Assembly (NCBI RefSeq): GCF_958979055.1
Contig: NC_084897.1
Location: forward strand, 26,686,628 to 26,750,627
DNA length: 64,000 nucleotides
Direction of reading: 5' to 3'
Origin: Alnus glutinosa
Taxonomy: Eukaryota; Streptophyta; Magnoliopsida; Fagales; Betulaceae
This document shows positions 46,930-58,652 of this stretch, one piece after another. Under the pieces are notes generated by a model. That model made no database searches, was not told where the DNA came from, and worked only from the letters and a program-made list of their open reading frames with translations. How positions within the stretch are numbered: position 1 is the first letter of the stretch; each line of letters starts with the position of its first letter. The position numbers were made by a program, and so were the translations under genes.

Positions 46930-49900
46930 ATGGGAGGCCTCTTGCACTTTTTTGACTTCCATCAGGGGAACATGGCCAGGAAAGTTCGTACCCAGAAGAG
47001 AAATGTTGGCGGTAAGTATCTTGAACCGTTTCTTTTACTGAGTCATTCTCTTAAATTATTGTTCACTATGTTTTAATTCCATAATCGAGAAAATCTACAG
47101 TAAAACATATAAACAGCTCAATGGTTTTGGAGCTAATGGTTTGATTGTATGGTGATGTGATATACAAAATTGGTTGGCTGAGCAGTTAAGATTAGAAAGT
47201 TCAGGGTATCAATTTCTTGGGGTGTGCCTTGCATTGATGAGAAAAGAAACTCACCTGATTTATATCAACAAAATCTCCGAGTCTTTTGTCAATAAGGCGT
47301 TCTGCTGGAGATTCTGGAAATCTAGTCCTGATGGATGTTGTACTTTCACATCATACCAGCATTAAGAAATAGTACTATTGTCCGTCCAGAAGATGGATGA
47401 CACAATGACTTGCTCTGTTTATTGCTGATCATACTCTCTTACCCAGCTTAGAAAGTAACTGTTATTTTCATTAATTTGCAGGCCTTGGAGCTCCTCAGAA
47501 TAGACTGGAGCTGCAAGTAGAATCTTCTGAAAGCTATTATACTGTACAAGATGTGCCGGTAACTTTCATCTCATGCCTTGTTATAGCTTTAATTTGAGAA
47601 GGAGGTTGTATTATGTGGAGACCGCACTCTTGCAGGAGTGGGTTTGTGGTTTTCACAAGTGTGTACTAATGGTCTTGTGAAGTCTTTGGGAGTTGGGAGC
47701 AACTATTTATGGGACATCAGATTTATAGGCATGAAGCTTTCCTCAGTACTGGGGTACAAGAGTTCTGGTTGGGTACTTTGTGTTAGCTTTTTCAAAATGT
47801 TTTTCTATTTTAATCTCACTTCAGGGAAAATATGGTGAATTTTTTTATAAACTTTATGAAGGATATGCTCTTATGAGAGGTGAACCTAAGATACGCATTG
47901 TGAAATCAGGAGTTCCATAATCTACAGTCATCATTATTTATTTTTCAGTCTTTTGAGACTTAGCTAGGTTTTAACTGTTTAGGTCAATTAAAATTCCTTG
48001 AATAAGTTTCTAATTATTGCCTATAATTAGAAACTTATTCAAAGAATTTTAATTCAAAAAAAAAAAAGTTTCTAATTATTGCCTACTGTTTTTATATAAT
48101 AAGTGCTTCACATATATCTTGTAGTAATCTGTTGCTAAGTGTACTTGCTATTAATTATCAGTACTCTCATCAAGTGGAAGAACACTGGTCTGAAAGGAAC
48201 TGTTATCCAATTGAGGCTTCAATGAAGAAATTGATAAAGGATGAAGTATCCAAACAATCAAACAACAGACAAAATGCTCCAAGCATTGTTGCTCGGCTGA
48301 TGGGAGTGGACACGTTGCCATCAGATACAAAATCTGTAGCTCAACCAATCAACAAAAAGAATGAAAAAGTGGGAGTAAAGTTCTCAAAGAAGGAAATGGG
48401 TGGAAAGAGCTCAGTTGGTCATGTCTCTTCTGACTCAAATTCTTCCACGCTGATGGAACTCAATTCATCTTACCGTGATAAAGACAAAAGTGCTGATAGA
48501 TGGAGCAGAGATCAGAAGTTAGGAAAACTGAGGCGTCGAGAACATCCTCAAGAGGAGGAACTACAGAAGTTCAAGAAAGAATTTGAAGCATGGCAAGCAG
48601 CCAGGTTTAAGGAATGTTCTAGGGTTATTGAACTTGACAGCATCCCTGGACTACTTGCTCAAGAAGACCTCAACAAGGAAAAGATGGCAATTTATGCAAC
48701 TTCTGGGAGAAGAGTAAGTGAGAAGCCAGTAGAACCTAAGAGTCATACGTTAAAGGAAATGTCACATGAAAGGGGCAGCTTACAGCTACATGGAGACATA
48801 TTGGATTTTTTCCCTTCTGAGCAGAAGGAATCTTTTCCATTGAGAAGCAGGACCATGAGTAGAGACTTTGAGCAGTCCTCCCTGATGAGTTCGAGTCAGA
48901 AGCTGGATAAATCTTCAGCTCCCACAAAGATAGTGATTTTGAAGCCTGGTCCTGATAGAATTTCTAACCCCGAAGAGTCTTGGCCGAGTTCCTCGGGCAC
49001 TTTAGAGGAGAGAGGTAGTATAGAGGATTTTCTTGAGGAGGTGAAGGAGCGGTTGAAATGTGAAATGCAAGGGAAAACTGTTAAGAGGGGTTCTGTCGGC
49101 CGAGGAAGTGGAATTGAGACCCCTTTCAGCGAAAAGCCATCAGATCCTAAAAAAATTGCTAGGCATATAGCAAAACAAGTCCGAGAAAGTGTAACTAGGG
49201 ACCTTGGAAGGAATTTGATACGATCAGAATCAACAAGGTCATATAGAAGTGACATTCAGTCCAATGGACCAGCTTCCCCAGATTTCATCAGCCGAGACAC
49301 CAGGAAATTCTTGTCAGAGAGACTAAGGAATGTTCTCAAGCAAGAAACACAGCTTGACATTCCTATGGTGGCCTCTTCATCATACGCGTTAGATAATGAA
49401 GAGGCCAAACTAAAACAAGTTAGAGATACGTTGAAGGCCAGAAATGAGGTGATTTGCCGGGAAATTGTGAAAGATGAACAAGAAATTCAAACCAGATCTT
49501 TCAGGCATGGGTCAGATGATGGAGTGCTCCAGAGAGAGTTATCCCCAAGAAATCTTCTTAGGTCTTTGTCAGCCCCAGTATCAGGAACATCATTTGGGAA
49601 GCTTCTTCTTGAAGATCGTCACATTGTAACTGGTGCCCACATCCGGAGAAAGCATGAAGCCATTGATGATGTGACACTGGATGTAAAGAAACAGAAGAAA
49701 GAAAAGTTTAATTTTAAAGAAAAAGTTTCCAATTTCAGATATAGTTTGGCTTTTAGAGGGAGGTTGTTTGGTAAAAAGATGCAATCAATGGTGGAATCAC
49801 ATAGCAGTGAACACGATTTTATGAGAGATATCATGAGTGGACCAACAATTCTCATGAACCTTGGCGAGAGGCATGTAAGAATATACTATGTTTCTTTAAT

Positions 49901-51759
49901 TCTTTTATATATAAGGATTAGTATGGGTTCAATTATTTTCCATCTCTTGTTCTCAAATTAGCACATCTTTCATTGTGTGGTCTTAGGAGAACTCCACTGA
50001 GGTGCCTCCTAGTCCTGCATCTGTGTGCAGCAGTACTCAAGAAGATTCCTGGAGGCAAGCTGATCACATCAGCCCTATGTCAACACCGGATGTAACTCCA
50101 GGAGAAGATAATGGTGTGCCACAGGTTTTTAGAGAGATCAGCTTCAATCTGAATGGTATGGAAACAATTGATTTCTAGCTTCAACACATAAAATCCTTCA
50201 TGTGTTCTAAATGTGCTGTATATATGAGTGTAGAGTGTAGCTAACTTGTCTTTCTGTCTCTCATTTCATGATTGACTTTATTTGAGTCACGACCACAGGC
50301 ATATTTCCATTATGGCTTTTCCGCCTCCTTGCAAATCTACAGATGAACTTCTGTTTGCTATATGCTTCAGTAGACAAAAGAGAGTCTCTTTAGGTTACGT
50401 GCTTTAAGGCTGCATAATTTGTGCCCAGCAACCATATGATAAAACTCAGACATTGATCCTGCTACCAGGGTCCAGTTCCTTTGAAAGTATTGTTTTATCT
50501 CTAAAAGGAGGTTGTTCTTCTAATTGAAACAAAAGACTCGGTATTCTACATGTTATAGTTCTAACCAAGGATTTCAGGAAGCCCGGGTTAAATCATTGGG
50601 AGAGGGAATAATCTTCAGTTTTGATTTAGATATCCGAAAGACTGGAAATATCTTGCCCTTACTTGCAACAAATTGGGTTTGGACTTTGTTGCAGTAACAA
50701 ACTATATTAAGCTACTTCTTAATTTTGGTATAATTTTGTGACTGAGCTAGTTTGAATTGTTTACTGATTTACTCCATATCTGACCTTCCAATTTGGCTTA
50801 TCTGCATTTTTATTTCTGAAACAACATGAAAAGAGCAGTAGAGTGATCAAGTAATATGAAGATTAATATGCTTACCTAATGTCTAATGTCTGGATGTAGG
50901 GTGTGTGTGTGTAATTTATGGATTCATGGGCATTGGTCCCTGGACTGATGCCGATTATCATGCACTCCATTCAATTATAAACAATTAATTTTCAACCAAA
51001 ACTGATTTGACTATTTTTTTTTCTTAACCTCAGCAAACCTAGAAGAGACTTACATGTTTTTTTCTGGAATAGAACCAACCATGTGAAATAATTCTCTCGT
51101 GGTGTTTTCTATTTTTCAATTTTACAGAGCTGCGGAAGCAACTAAATCAACTTAAATCTCATGGGCCCGAGGACACAACAATCGAACAAGAGTCTGATGA
51201 GCCTGGAATGGTTGAGCTGGAGGACCCAACAGAAGCTTACATAAGAGATCTTCTTGTTTCTTCAGGCTTGTATGATGGATCATCTGATACATCTTTTTTC
51301 AGATGGGACACATTTGCAAAGCCTATCAGTAACTCCGTGTTTGAAGAAGTGGAAGAATCTTATAGAAAACTGGCCAAGGAGGATGAAAGTATGATAAAGG
51401 ATGACATTGAGAAGGTAGATCACAAGCTGCTACTTGATTTGTTAAATCAAACACTTTCAACTATTCTTGGACCACTTTCGATCATGTCTACATTCAAAAG
51501 AAAAATGATTCATTTCTCTATGCTGCCGACTTTACGTGGAACGAGGTTATTGAATCGTGTGTGCGAGATTATCCGTGTGTATTTACACCCTTCAACGGAC
51601 AAATCTCATTACTCACTTGAAAGTATGGAGGCCCGGGATCTGGGATCAACCCCTTGGTCTGTACTGATAGATGATGAGATTAATATTTTGGGAAGAGAGA
51701 TGGAATGTCTGATAATTGGAGATTTGGTTGAGGAAATTGTGAAGGACATGAAACTATAG
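46930..51759 (+). CDS. TRM-family protein (DUF3741/DUF4378), 5 coding exons
   Basis: Coding exons 46930-47011, 47482-47558, 48162-49874, 49987-50155 and 51128-51759 join in phase to 890 residues. The start (MGGLLHFFDFHQGNMARK) and VARLMGVDTLP at about residues 96-106 are hallmarks of the TON1-recruiting-motif/LONGIFOLIA group with the DUF3741-associated motif. The middle is charged and mostly disordered, with conserved islands SIPGLLAQEDLN, KIVILKPGPDR and DTRKFLSERLRNVLK. The C-terminal DUF4378 region (about 715-890) has AYIRDLLVSSGLY, LFDLLNQTLS-like helices and DLVEEIVKDMKL at the very end. TRM proteins bind TON1 and/or microtubules and guide cortical microtubule arrays, preprophase bands and cell elongation. 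Which TRM subgroup this belongs to is not decided. The 1.7-kb exon 3 carries most of the protein. Confidence 0.88.
47990..48088. repeat. Hairpin plus direct repeat in TRM intron 2
   Basis: Arms 47990-48018 and 48022-48050 are nearly perfect inverted copies with a tiny loop. AAGTTTCTAATTATTGCCTA, from the left arm, recurs at about 48067-48086. Origin unknown. Confidence 0.8.
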
Positions 51760-52542
51760 TCATGTGGGTCATGTCTCATTCCACAGGCACAGGTTTTTTA
51801 ATGGGATTGGCGGTGTAAATTTGGAATTGCAGTACGTGCGCGCATGCTTACATGGATATCAAAGCCAAAGGTCACCATGTTTGCTTGATACAGTTAGGTG
51901 TTAAACTTACAGTGGAAGATTTAATGTGCATGTATATATGTTCTTTGTCCGTGTTCATGATGTAGGAATTGGGTTGAGTCAATACGTAATGTACATGACT
52001 TGTGCATGTGTTAGTAGCTTATTTTTGGAATGAAAGAATTTTGATTTTATCGTTTATATTGGAATTTGTTGGATGTTATTTTTCCAGTATTGTTTTTTAC
52101 AAGTGAATGTCAACATTCTATCTCCCAACATAACAAATATACTTGGCAGAAAAGCCAAGTTGCTTGCTGGTGTCAGCAGCAGCTGTAATCAATCAAACAT
52201 GAGATGCCCATGCTTGAGCTTAATCCAAGTAAGCTTGTGAAGCATAAAACTTGGTTAGGACAGTAAATTTTGACACGATTCTCAAATTCGATATAAATCT
52301 AACATAAAATTAGCAGGTTAGAGTTTAAAGGTTTGATCTGATTAATTAAACGAATCAGGTTATAGTTGACTTATATAATCTTGTACCCATGTCTTGATAT
52401 GATCTGAACCCGACACGCAAACACGAGTTGCCACATGGCAGTAAGCCGGAGGACCTGTCTTTTTTGTAATGGGTGGTATATTTAGCCTTTGGGCTACATG
52501 AGCAAGGCCCCTAAAAAGAGCTTTGGGCCTGATACTTCGAAT

Positions 52543-52592
52543 TGGGGTGGGGGGAGGGGGGGGGATTTCAGTGGGGTGCGGATGGGGAGGGA
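52543..52592 (+). repeat. G-rich tract
   Basis: Several runs of four to ten G within 50 bases. It meets the simple pattern for a G-quadruplex on the plus strand. Confidence 0.7.
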
Positions 52593-52967
52593 TTTCATCT
52601 AGATTGAAATCTAAAAAGATAAAATGATGAGTTATAAGACTATGGCCACTAAATAAAGAAGAGAAATGTGAAAAGTTATTACGAGACTCAAAAGTGTGAG
52701 ACCAGACATATTCAAAACAAGACCTCCAAAAGATCTTCCACTAAGTATAGAGATATTATGGAAACCACGAGAAATCGTTAAAAAAAAACAAAAAGGCCGA
52801 CCACTTAGGAATCTTGGTATAGACATTAGAAGCAGGGAGATAAGGATCAACCAATAGGCAATACCTCTCTTTCTTTACTTCTTTTTCCTGACATTGACAT
52901 CAGAACTTTGTGGCATTGTTAGGTACACCAGAATTGTCCTGTACCGTTGAAGTTAGACTCCCTCAGA

Positions 52968-52993
52968 GAGCGAGAGAGAGAGAGAGAGAGAGA
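52968..52993. repeat. GA microsatellite
   Basis: A run of about 12 GA units. Confidence 0.85.
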
Positions 52994-53338
52994 ACTCACT
53001 AAATTCTCTGGCCAGTTTGAACCTATTAATCGGAGCACAACATTCTACCGGCAGAAACAACTATTTAAACCAGAAAATAAGTATTAAAATCTGGTAGATG
53101 GGTCTCCATTGGTTTTTTATTATTATTTCTCTCTCTCTCTCTCTCTAGTAATGAAATTTATTCAACCAAAATAGAAATGCATTTAATTACTCAACCTGAC
53201 CTTTCGGCCTATATGGTATGCAAAAGAACAAGACAAAGGATTATCATTTCTCTTTCTTTTTTACAGTAAAGTGGTCTAAGAATATTCCAATGTTATTAAG
53301 TTGTCCAAATTTCACATTATGTTTGGGATGTCTAGAAG

Positions 53339-53547
53339 GAATTATGATCTTCTACAATTATTTGTTCGAATTTGAGAGAATTCGGGCAGGTGATTATGAA
53401 AGACCACTTATGAAACCCACCTGACCAAATAAAAATTTGGGTTGCTCAACCACTTATCCGGTCAGGTGGGTCCTATAAGTAGTATCTCACAATCACATGC
53501 TCGAATTATCTCAAATTCGGACAATTAATTATAGAGGATCATAATCC
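53339..53547. mobile_element. MITE with about 90-base inverted repeats, MULE-like
   Basis: Left GAATTATGATCTTCTACAAT pairs with the reverse complement of the right end, GGATTATGATCCTCTATAAT. Pairing continues through CGAATTTGAGA and CCCACCTGACC, leaving only a short loop. The flanks GTCTAGAAG (53330-53338) and GTCTAAGAG (53548-53556) match at 7 of 9 bases, as in an aged Mutator-type duplication. Confidence 0.82.
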
Positions 53548-55113
53548 GTCTAAGAGAGGGAAAAAGTGTAAGGCCTACTTGCCTTTGGGTGCGTCTAGAA
53601 TGTGAGACTCACAATTTCCTCTCTTCAGCTGTCTACCTTTCAGTAAAATTCGGTCCAATAACATGGAGTCCAAATCCCTAGCATAATAGCTTGAAGGCCA
53701 TGTGGATGAGGCACTATTGGAATTTGGATTCAACACCTTTACCAAACTGTTATTAACCACCTTTGGATGATGGACAAATTGGCATCCTTAGACTTTTTAG
53801 CCCAAGTTGTTGGCTTAAACAGTGTTGCTAGAAATACTATATATTTTAAACAATTTTCTTACATACTGATGTAAGAGTCCATGTGAAACTTATTACGCCA
53901 GTCATTAAGATACTGTCACGTGAATTTATAAGATAATAGTAATAAAAATTGTCACGTAAATTTTTAGCAATTTATAACAATTCAGACTGTAAATATAAGA
54001 GAGTCCTTATAAAGCCCACGTAACCTACCAAGTTGATGAATTGCCCTAAATATATTTAAATAAATAAACTCCATGGAAACTCTTTTAATAATTAGAGTTA
54101 TAATTACAAGCAATCTTAAGAAATATCTGTTATCTCGTAGGCTAAGCTTCGAATGAAATGTAAACCGTTGTGTCACCCTCAATATTTGACTCCACCCGGA
54201 AGGCAAGGTGGAGGAGCACATGCCTTGTCGGGTCTTGCTCCTAATTGTCACTTCAATAGATTAATTAAATAAGACTAACCCATGTAACTCTAGCCTAACT
54301 AGATTCTAAATCATGTACACGTGTCAAAGCATGGCGCTTTCTCATTAATCTTAATCTAATCAATTTTTTTAATTTTTAATTTTTAAAATAAAGGGTTGGA
54401 CAGGAATTGGTCAAAGACCATGTTCATTAGTCACAATTTTCTTTGGAGATTTGGATTATGTCCCAAATGCACTTACTTAATACGCATTTTACGCCTTAAT
54501 TGTATGTCATGGTACACATGTGATTGGATGATCACATGCATGTAAGATGAAGACGTTATATATAAATACAGAAATTTTCCTTTTTGTTCAAAAAAAATAA
54601 AATAAATAAAATAAAATTCCAACGCATATGTTTATTTTTGCCTTGAATGCATTCTTATTATATCTGTTAATACGTGTTTGTCATGTGATTCTTGTACAAA
54701 GCAATTAAATCAAATAAATTAAAGTTATTACAATGTTAAAGTATTAATTGAATGATTAAATTTACTTATTTTTATATGCTTTAATTTTTGGAATAAAGTG
54801 GTGGTTTTACATGGCATTAGAGTCGATAATAAATTTTAATTAATATTAAAATCAATTAAATTTACTGTTTCTTATTAATAAAATTTTTTTGGATTAAATA
54901 CTTTTGTTTTTCCTTGTTATTAAATAGCCACATCAATTTGTAAAAGTATCACAAATCTTTATTATAAGCATTTTATAAACGCAATTAATATTTTCATTAA
55001 AAAATTTAACGGTCTGTCACGTCAAACTTATCGGTAACGGTCACGTGTCTCATTAATATTACATTTTGGCCACTCTTTTAACTATTGGAAAGTTGCTTAT
55101 GGCTTACACATTA
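53548..55113. other. AT-rich spacer
   Basis: No gene, RNA or defined repeat is supported. The sequence is strongly AT-rich from about 54560 to 55010. Confidence 0.4.
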
Positions 55114-55878
55114 GAGCATTCGTAGTGAAGTCGTCAAACAAACGAAATCACCAAAATCAAATGATTTTGTTCAAAATCTTGTCTCCAACGAGCTTTTCAA
55201 CACCATCGTCAAATTGAGGATTGTTAGAAACCGTCGTCTGATGAGACGAGGGTTTCGTTAATCATCTCTTGCTTTTTTCTAATTTTTTATTCCGTCTCTT
55301 TTCTCTTACTTTCCTATTCATCATCGTCTCAGATGTGACGATCGGAGTAGGATCCTTTCATTCGACAGGTCGTGTGGATGGCCGGTTGGGCGCGGAGCAC
55401 CGGCGTGGCGAGTTGTTCAAGTGGAGGTACGACAAATCGTTGGCGAACAACGGCGTGATTGACCTAGTTCCCATCAGCGTTACTAGCGTTGATAATCTGG
55501 TCGATTTTACTCCGGCCGTCAAAAATCAGGTACCCAGCATGACAATCCGGCTGATTTTGCTCTGAACCTCAAAAATCCGGTACCCATAGTTGATAATCCG
55601 GCCGATTATGCTCCCGACATCAAAAATATGGGACCCAGCGTTGATAATTCGGCCGATTCCTCTCCCGTCGTCAAAAATTCGGTCAATTCTCTCTCGTTTT
55701 TGCTCCTGTCAATTTATTGGAAAGTTCTATTTTTTTAATTTTATTTTTATAAAACTAATAAAAAATTAGTATTTATTTAAAGTAATGAATATTTAAAGAA
55801 TTTGATATTTAAAACTTTAAAAAATTAGGTAGTTAAAATAATAAAAGTCAAATTTTGACGACTTTACTAAAAATCCTC
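55114..55878. mobile_element. Non-autonomous PIF/Harbinger-like element with GC-rich insert
   Basis: The left end GAGCATTCGTAGTGAAGTCG and the reverse complement of the right end GAGGATTTTTAGTAAAGTCG form terminal inverted repeats of about 25 bases. TTA flanks both sides (55111-55113 and 55879-55881), the duplication typical of PIF/Harbinger. There is no transposase. The centre (about 55330-55690) is much richer in GC than its surroundings, has an open frame from 55269 to 55565, and carries a minisatellite. The insert may be captured foreign sequence, but no donor gene is recognised. Confidence 0.75.
55487..55690. repeat. Minisatellite, four units of about 51 bases
   Basis: Units start at 55487, 55538, 55588 and 55639. 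The consensus begins GTTGATAATCCGGCCGATT and ends with TCAAAAATCCGGTACCCAG. The last unit is the most diverged. Confidence 0.88.
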
Positions 55879-58608
55879 TTAGACACGCTTTGACGCGTAC
55901 ATGACGGTGAAGAGACTTTCCAATCAGCAGTTGACAAATGGCCATATTTGTACGACTTGAAATGGTGCGAAAATAATAAACGGATATTTTAAGTTTCTGA
56001 TTGGTTGTAAAGAAAAACATCTGCTGGCTTCTGACAGAAAAGCCGCGGGTGTCAGACAGCAGTAGCACTGGCACTGGCACTTGCAGTCTTGCACTTTATC
56101 CAAAGCCATTGAGAGAGGGTTTAGCTCTGACAGACTGACACTGATCTTGTTGACGTTTCAACACACATTCCCCACCCAACCAACCCAACTGACCACATAC
56201 TACACGAGTTGTCAGTGGAGCTCTGTTTGATTATGGTGTCCTAATTGTAATAAAAGAGGGCCAGACTGCTCTAAAAGCCATCTCTTCTATTTGGGAATGT
56301 CCTAGATTGTTTAGGGAATAATGGAATAATTAAGCCAACACTTTGAGCGTAATAAAAAAATAAAAATTTAATTCGAATTAATGAATTATGAGATAGTTGT
56401 TAATGTTACATTGAGTGTTTGAATCTGAGTTTAATGACTCAAAAAACACATCCAAATTAATAATGTCTTACTTTCCAAATCCAAATGTCCCATAATAGTT
56501 AGAGCAACCGATTTTTTAAGTGTAAATATAATGGAGAAGCGTTTGAATGGAAGGGCAACTTAGTTCCGAACACTCACGTTCCATTCCGATCTAACTTCAT
56601 ACTACATAGATAATAGAGATTGGTGACGGTAGGAATAAGTAAATTTAATAATTTAATTAATAATTTAACACTCCTCTTTACATGTAAATAGGACCCAACA
56701 TGCGGAATATTAAATTGAAATGTGAGGTAAATGAAAGAGACAATGTTTGAACTCAAGATTTCTACTTTGATACTATTCAAAATCACAACTTTTTCTTAAA
56801 GCTTAAGCGGATATAAAGATGTAAATTTAATTATTTAATCAATACTTTAACACATAATTACTTATTCAAGTGTTGGTAGTTGATTTGGCTGTTATAACTT
56901 TATTGTTCTGGCTGATCTCGATGGTGAAGTGATTCCTCTCTTCAATTTCCTTCATTCATTGGCCATTTCTTTAACAAACAAACAAGGTTAAACTATAGAA
57001 CATGATTGCATGTTGTTGGAATTTTATATATTTTCTCAAATCTCTTAATATTTTTAAAAATTAATTTGCTTCTCAATACTGAAAGATACATGATAATTTT
57101 ATAGACTTCATATAATTAATTACCGAGAGAGAGCGGAAACAATCCAAAAATATTTGAACAAATCAACTATTAAAAAAAAGATTATTACAAAGCTTTGGAA
57201 TCTTTTATTTCTATAAGCATCATTCATGATTTAAGGTTCATCTTTTTAACCATAATTTTTTTTTTAAAAAAATTTTTCATACGGATCACAAGATTTGAAG
57301 AAATCAGCAATCCAAACAAAAAAGAAGAAGATTAAAATAGTGAAAAATAAAAGAACTCGTTAAAAGATTAATTTCTTTCCATGGTCGATCTTTTTTCTAT
57401 TTTCTTATTTTTTAAAATTATCATCGGATATGTAAGGCTTATGTATATCCCACACATAGCCACACGGATCAAATGGTGACTTTCGAGAGTGAAATAATGG
57501 AAGAATGACCAATGAATGATTTATAACACTTCTAAAAGAAAATTTCTCTATAATCTTTTATTTCCATAAACATTACCATGTTCAAATTTTTTCAAAATTT
57601 CATATTATAAAAATTTGATAGAAAAATGATTCATTTCCTCACACAGTCCTTTTTTCATTATTCCACTTTTTAAAATTATCATTGAATTTATGAGGCCGTG
57701 CGTGAAATACACATAAACCCTACATATCCAATAATAATTTTAAAAAGTGAAAAGATTGAGAAAAAGACCATGAAGAATGAATAGCACATCTCAATTTGAT
57801 AAACCTATTTACGTGACGGTTGAATTGAAGCAATTAACAAATAATATTCACTAAGCGACAGTATATATACCATTAAATTTATAAAATTTATTAAGATAAT
57901 AAAATGAATTCCCCCCATTTCAATGACCACATTCATTAAAAGCTCAGCATTCCTTCTTACTGAATACAAAATATATTTCCTTCTTCTCAAATTAACTGTT
58001 TATAATATAAAAAAAAAAAATCGTATTTTTTTGAAGATGATATAATTTAATATATTATAAAAATTTTAAAGTGCCATTCTTAAACTAAATTCAAATAAGG
58101 GAAATAAAAAGAAAGAACTGACATTTTAAAGAAATTAAATGATAAATTAAGAAAGCTTTAATTAATATGAAGTTATAGTAACTAATTTCTTTAAAGAGGA
58201 ATAATATATATATATATATATATATTTTTTTTTTTTAGAAAGTCTTAAAATAAAATAATAAACGAAGAAGATGAATAACAACCCTGAGTCGTGAAGGCCC
58301 AAAGTCCAAACAAAACATTCCGCAAAAAGACAGGTTCCATTCATTCATAGAATACCCGAACTGTTTGAAATTTGTGTCGGTAGGTACGCTGATCACTCTA
58401 AGTAATAAAAACGTCAAAGAAAATCGTAAAATGCGCACGGGCCACATGGTGACGCTAAAATACGCAGGGTAGGGCACTGCGCCTTCCAACAACTGAAGCA
58501 CACTTTTCTTCCACGCCTCTCTTTTGGTCTCTACCCCGTTTTGTCTCTTTCTTCGCTTTCTCGTTATCTTCCCCTACTGACTGACGACTGACCTGCTTTT
58601 TTCACAGA
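55879..58608. other. Spacer upstream of WOX13
   Basis: AT-rich, with no recognisable gene. A TA dinucleotide run is at about 58205-58226. The last 300 bases, with CT-rich segments, are the likely WOX13 promoter and leader. Confidence 0.45.
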
Positions 58609-58646
58609 GCGAGCGAGCGAGAGAGAGAGAGAGAGAGAGAGAGAGC
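58609..58646 (+). repeat. GA-rich microsatellite in the WOX13 leader
   Basis: GAGC units run into about 13 GA units, ending some 7 bases before the first in-frame ATG. It may bind BBR/BPC factors, by analogy with other plant homeobox genes. Confidence 0.85.
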
Positions 58647-58652
58647 CTTTTG

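Larger units (their letters stand above)
51760..53338. other. Spacer downstream of TRM
   Basis: Begins with the TRM 3' untranslated region. It contains a G-rich tract (52543-52592), a GA repeat (about 52968-52993) and a CT repeat (about 53130-53147). No gene is supported. Confidence 0.45.

Noticed and set aside
52580-52860. Open frame on the minus strand with hydrophobic residues, possible LINE fragment
   Set aside because: No endonuclease or reverse-transcriptase motif could be recognised; composition alone explains the frame.
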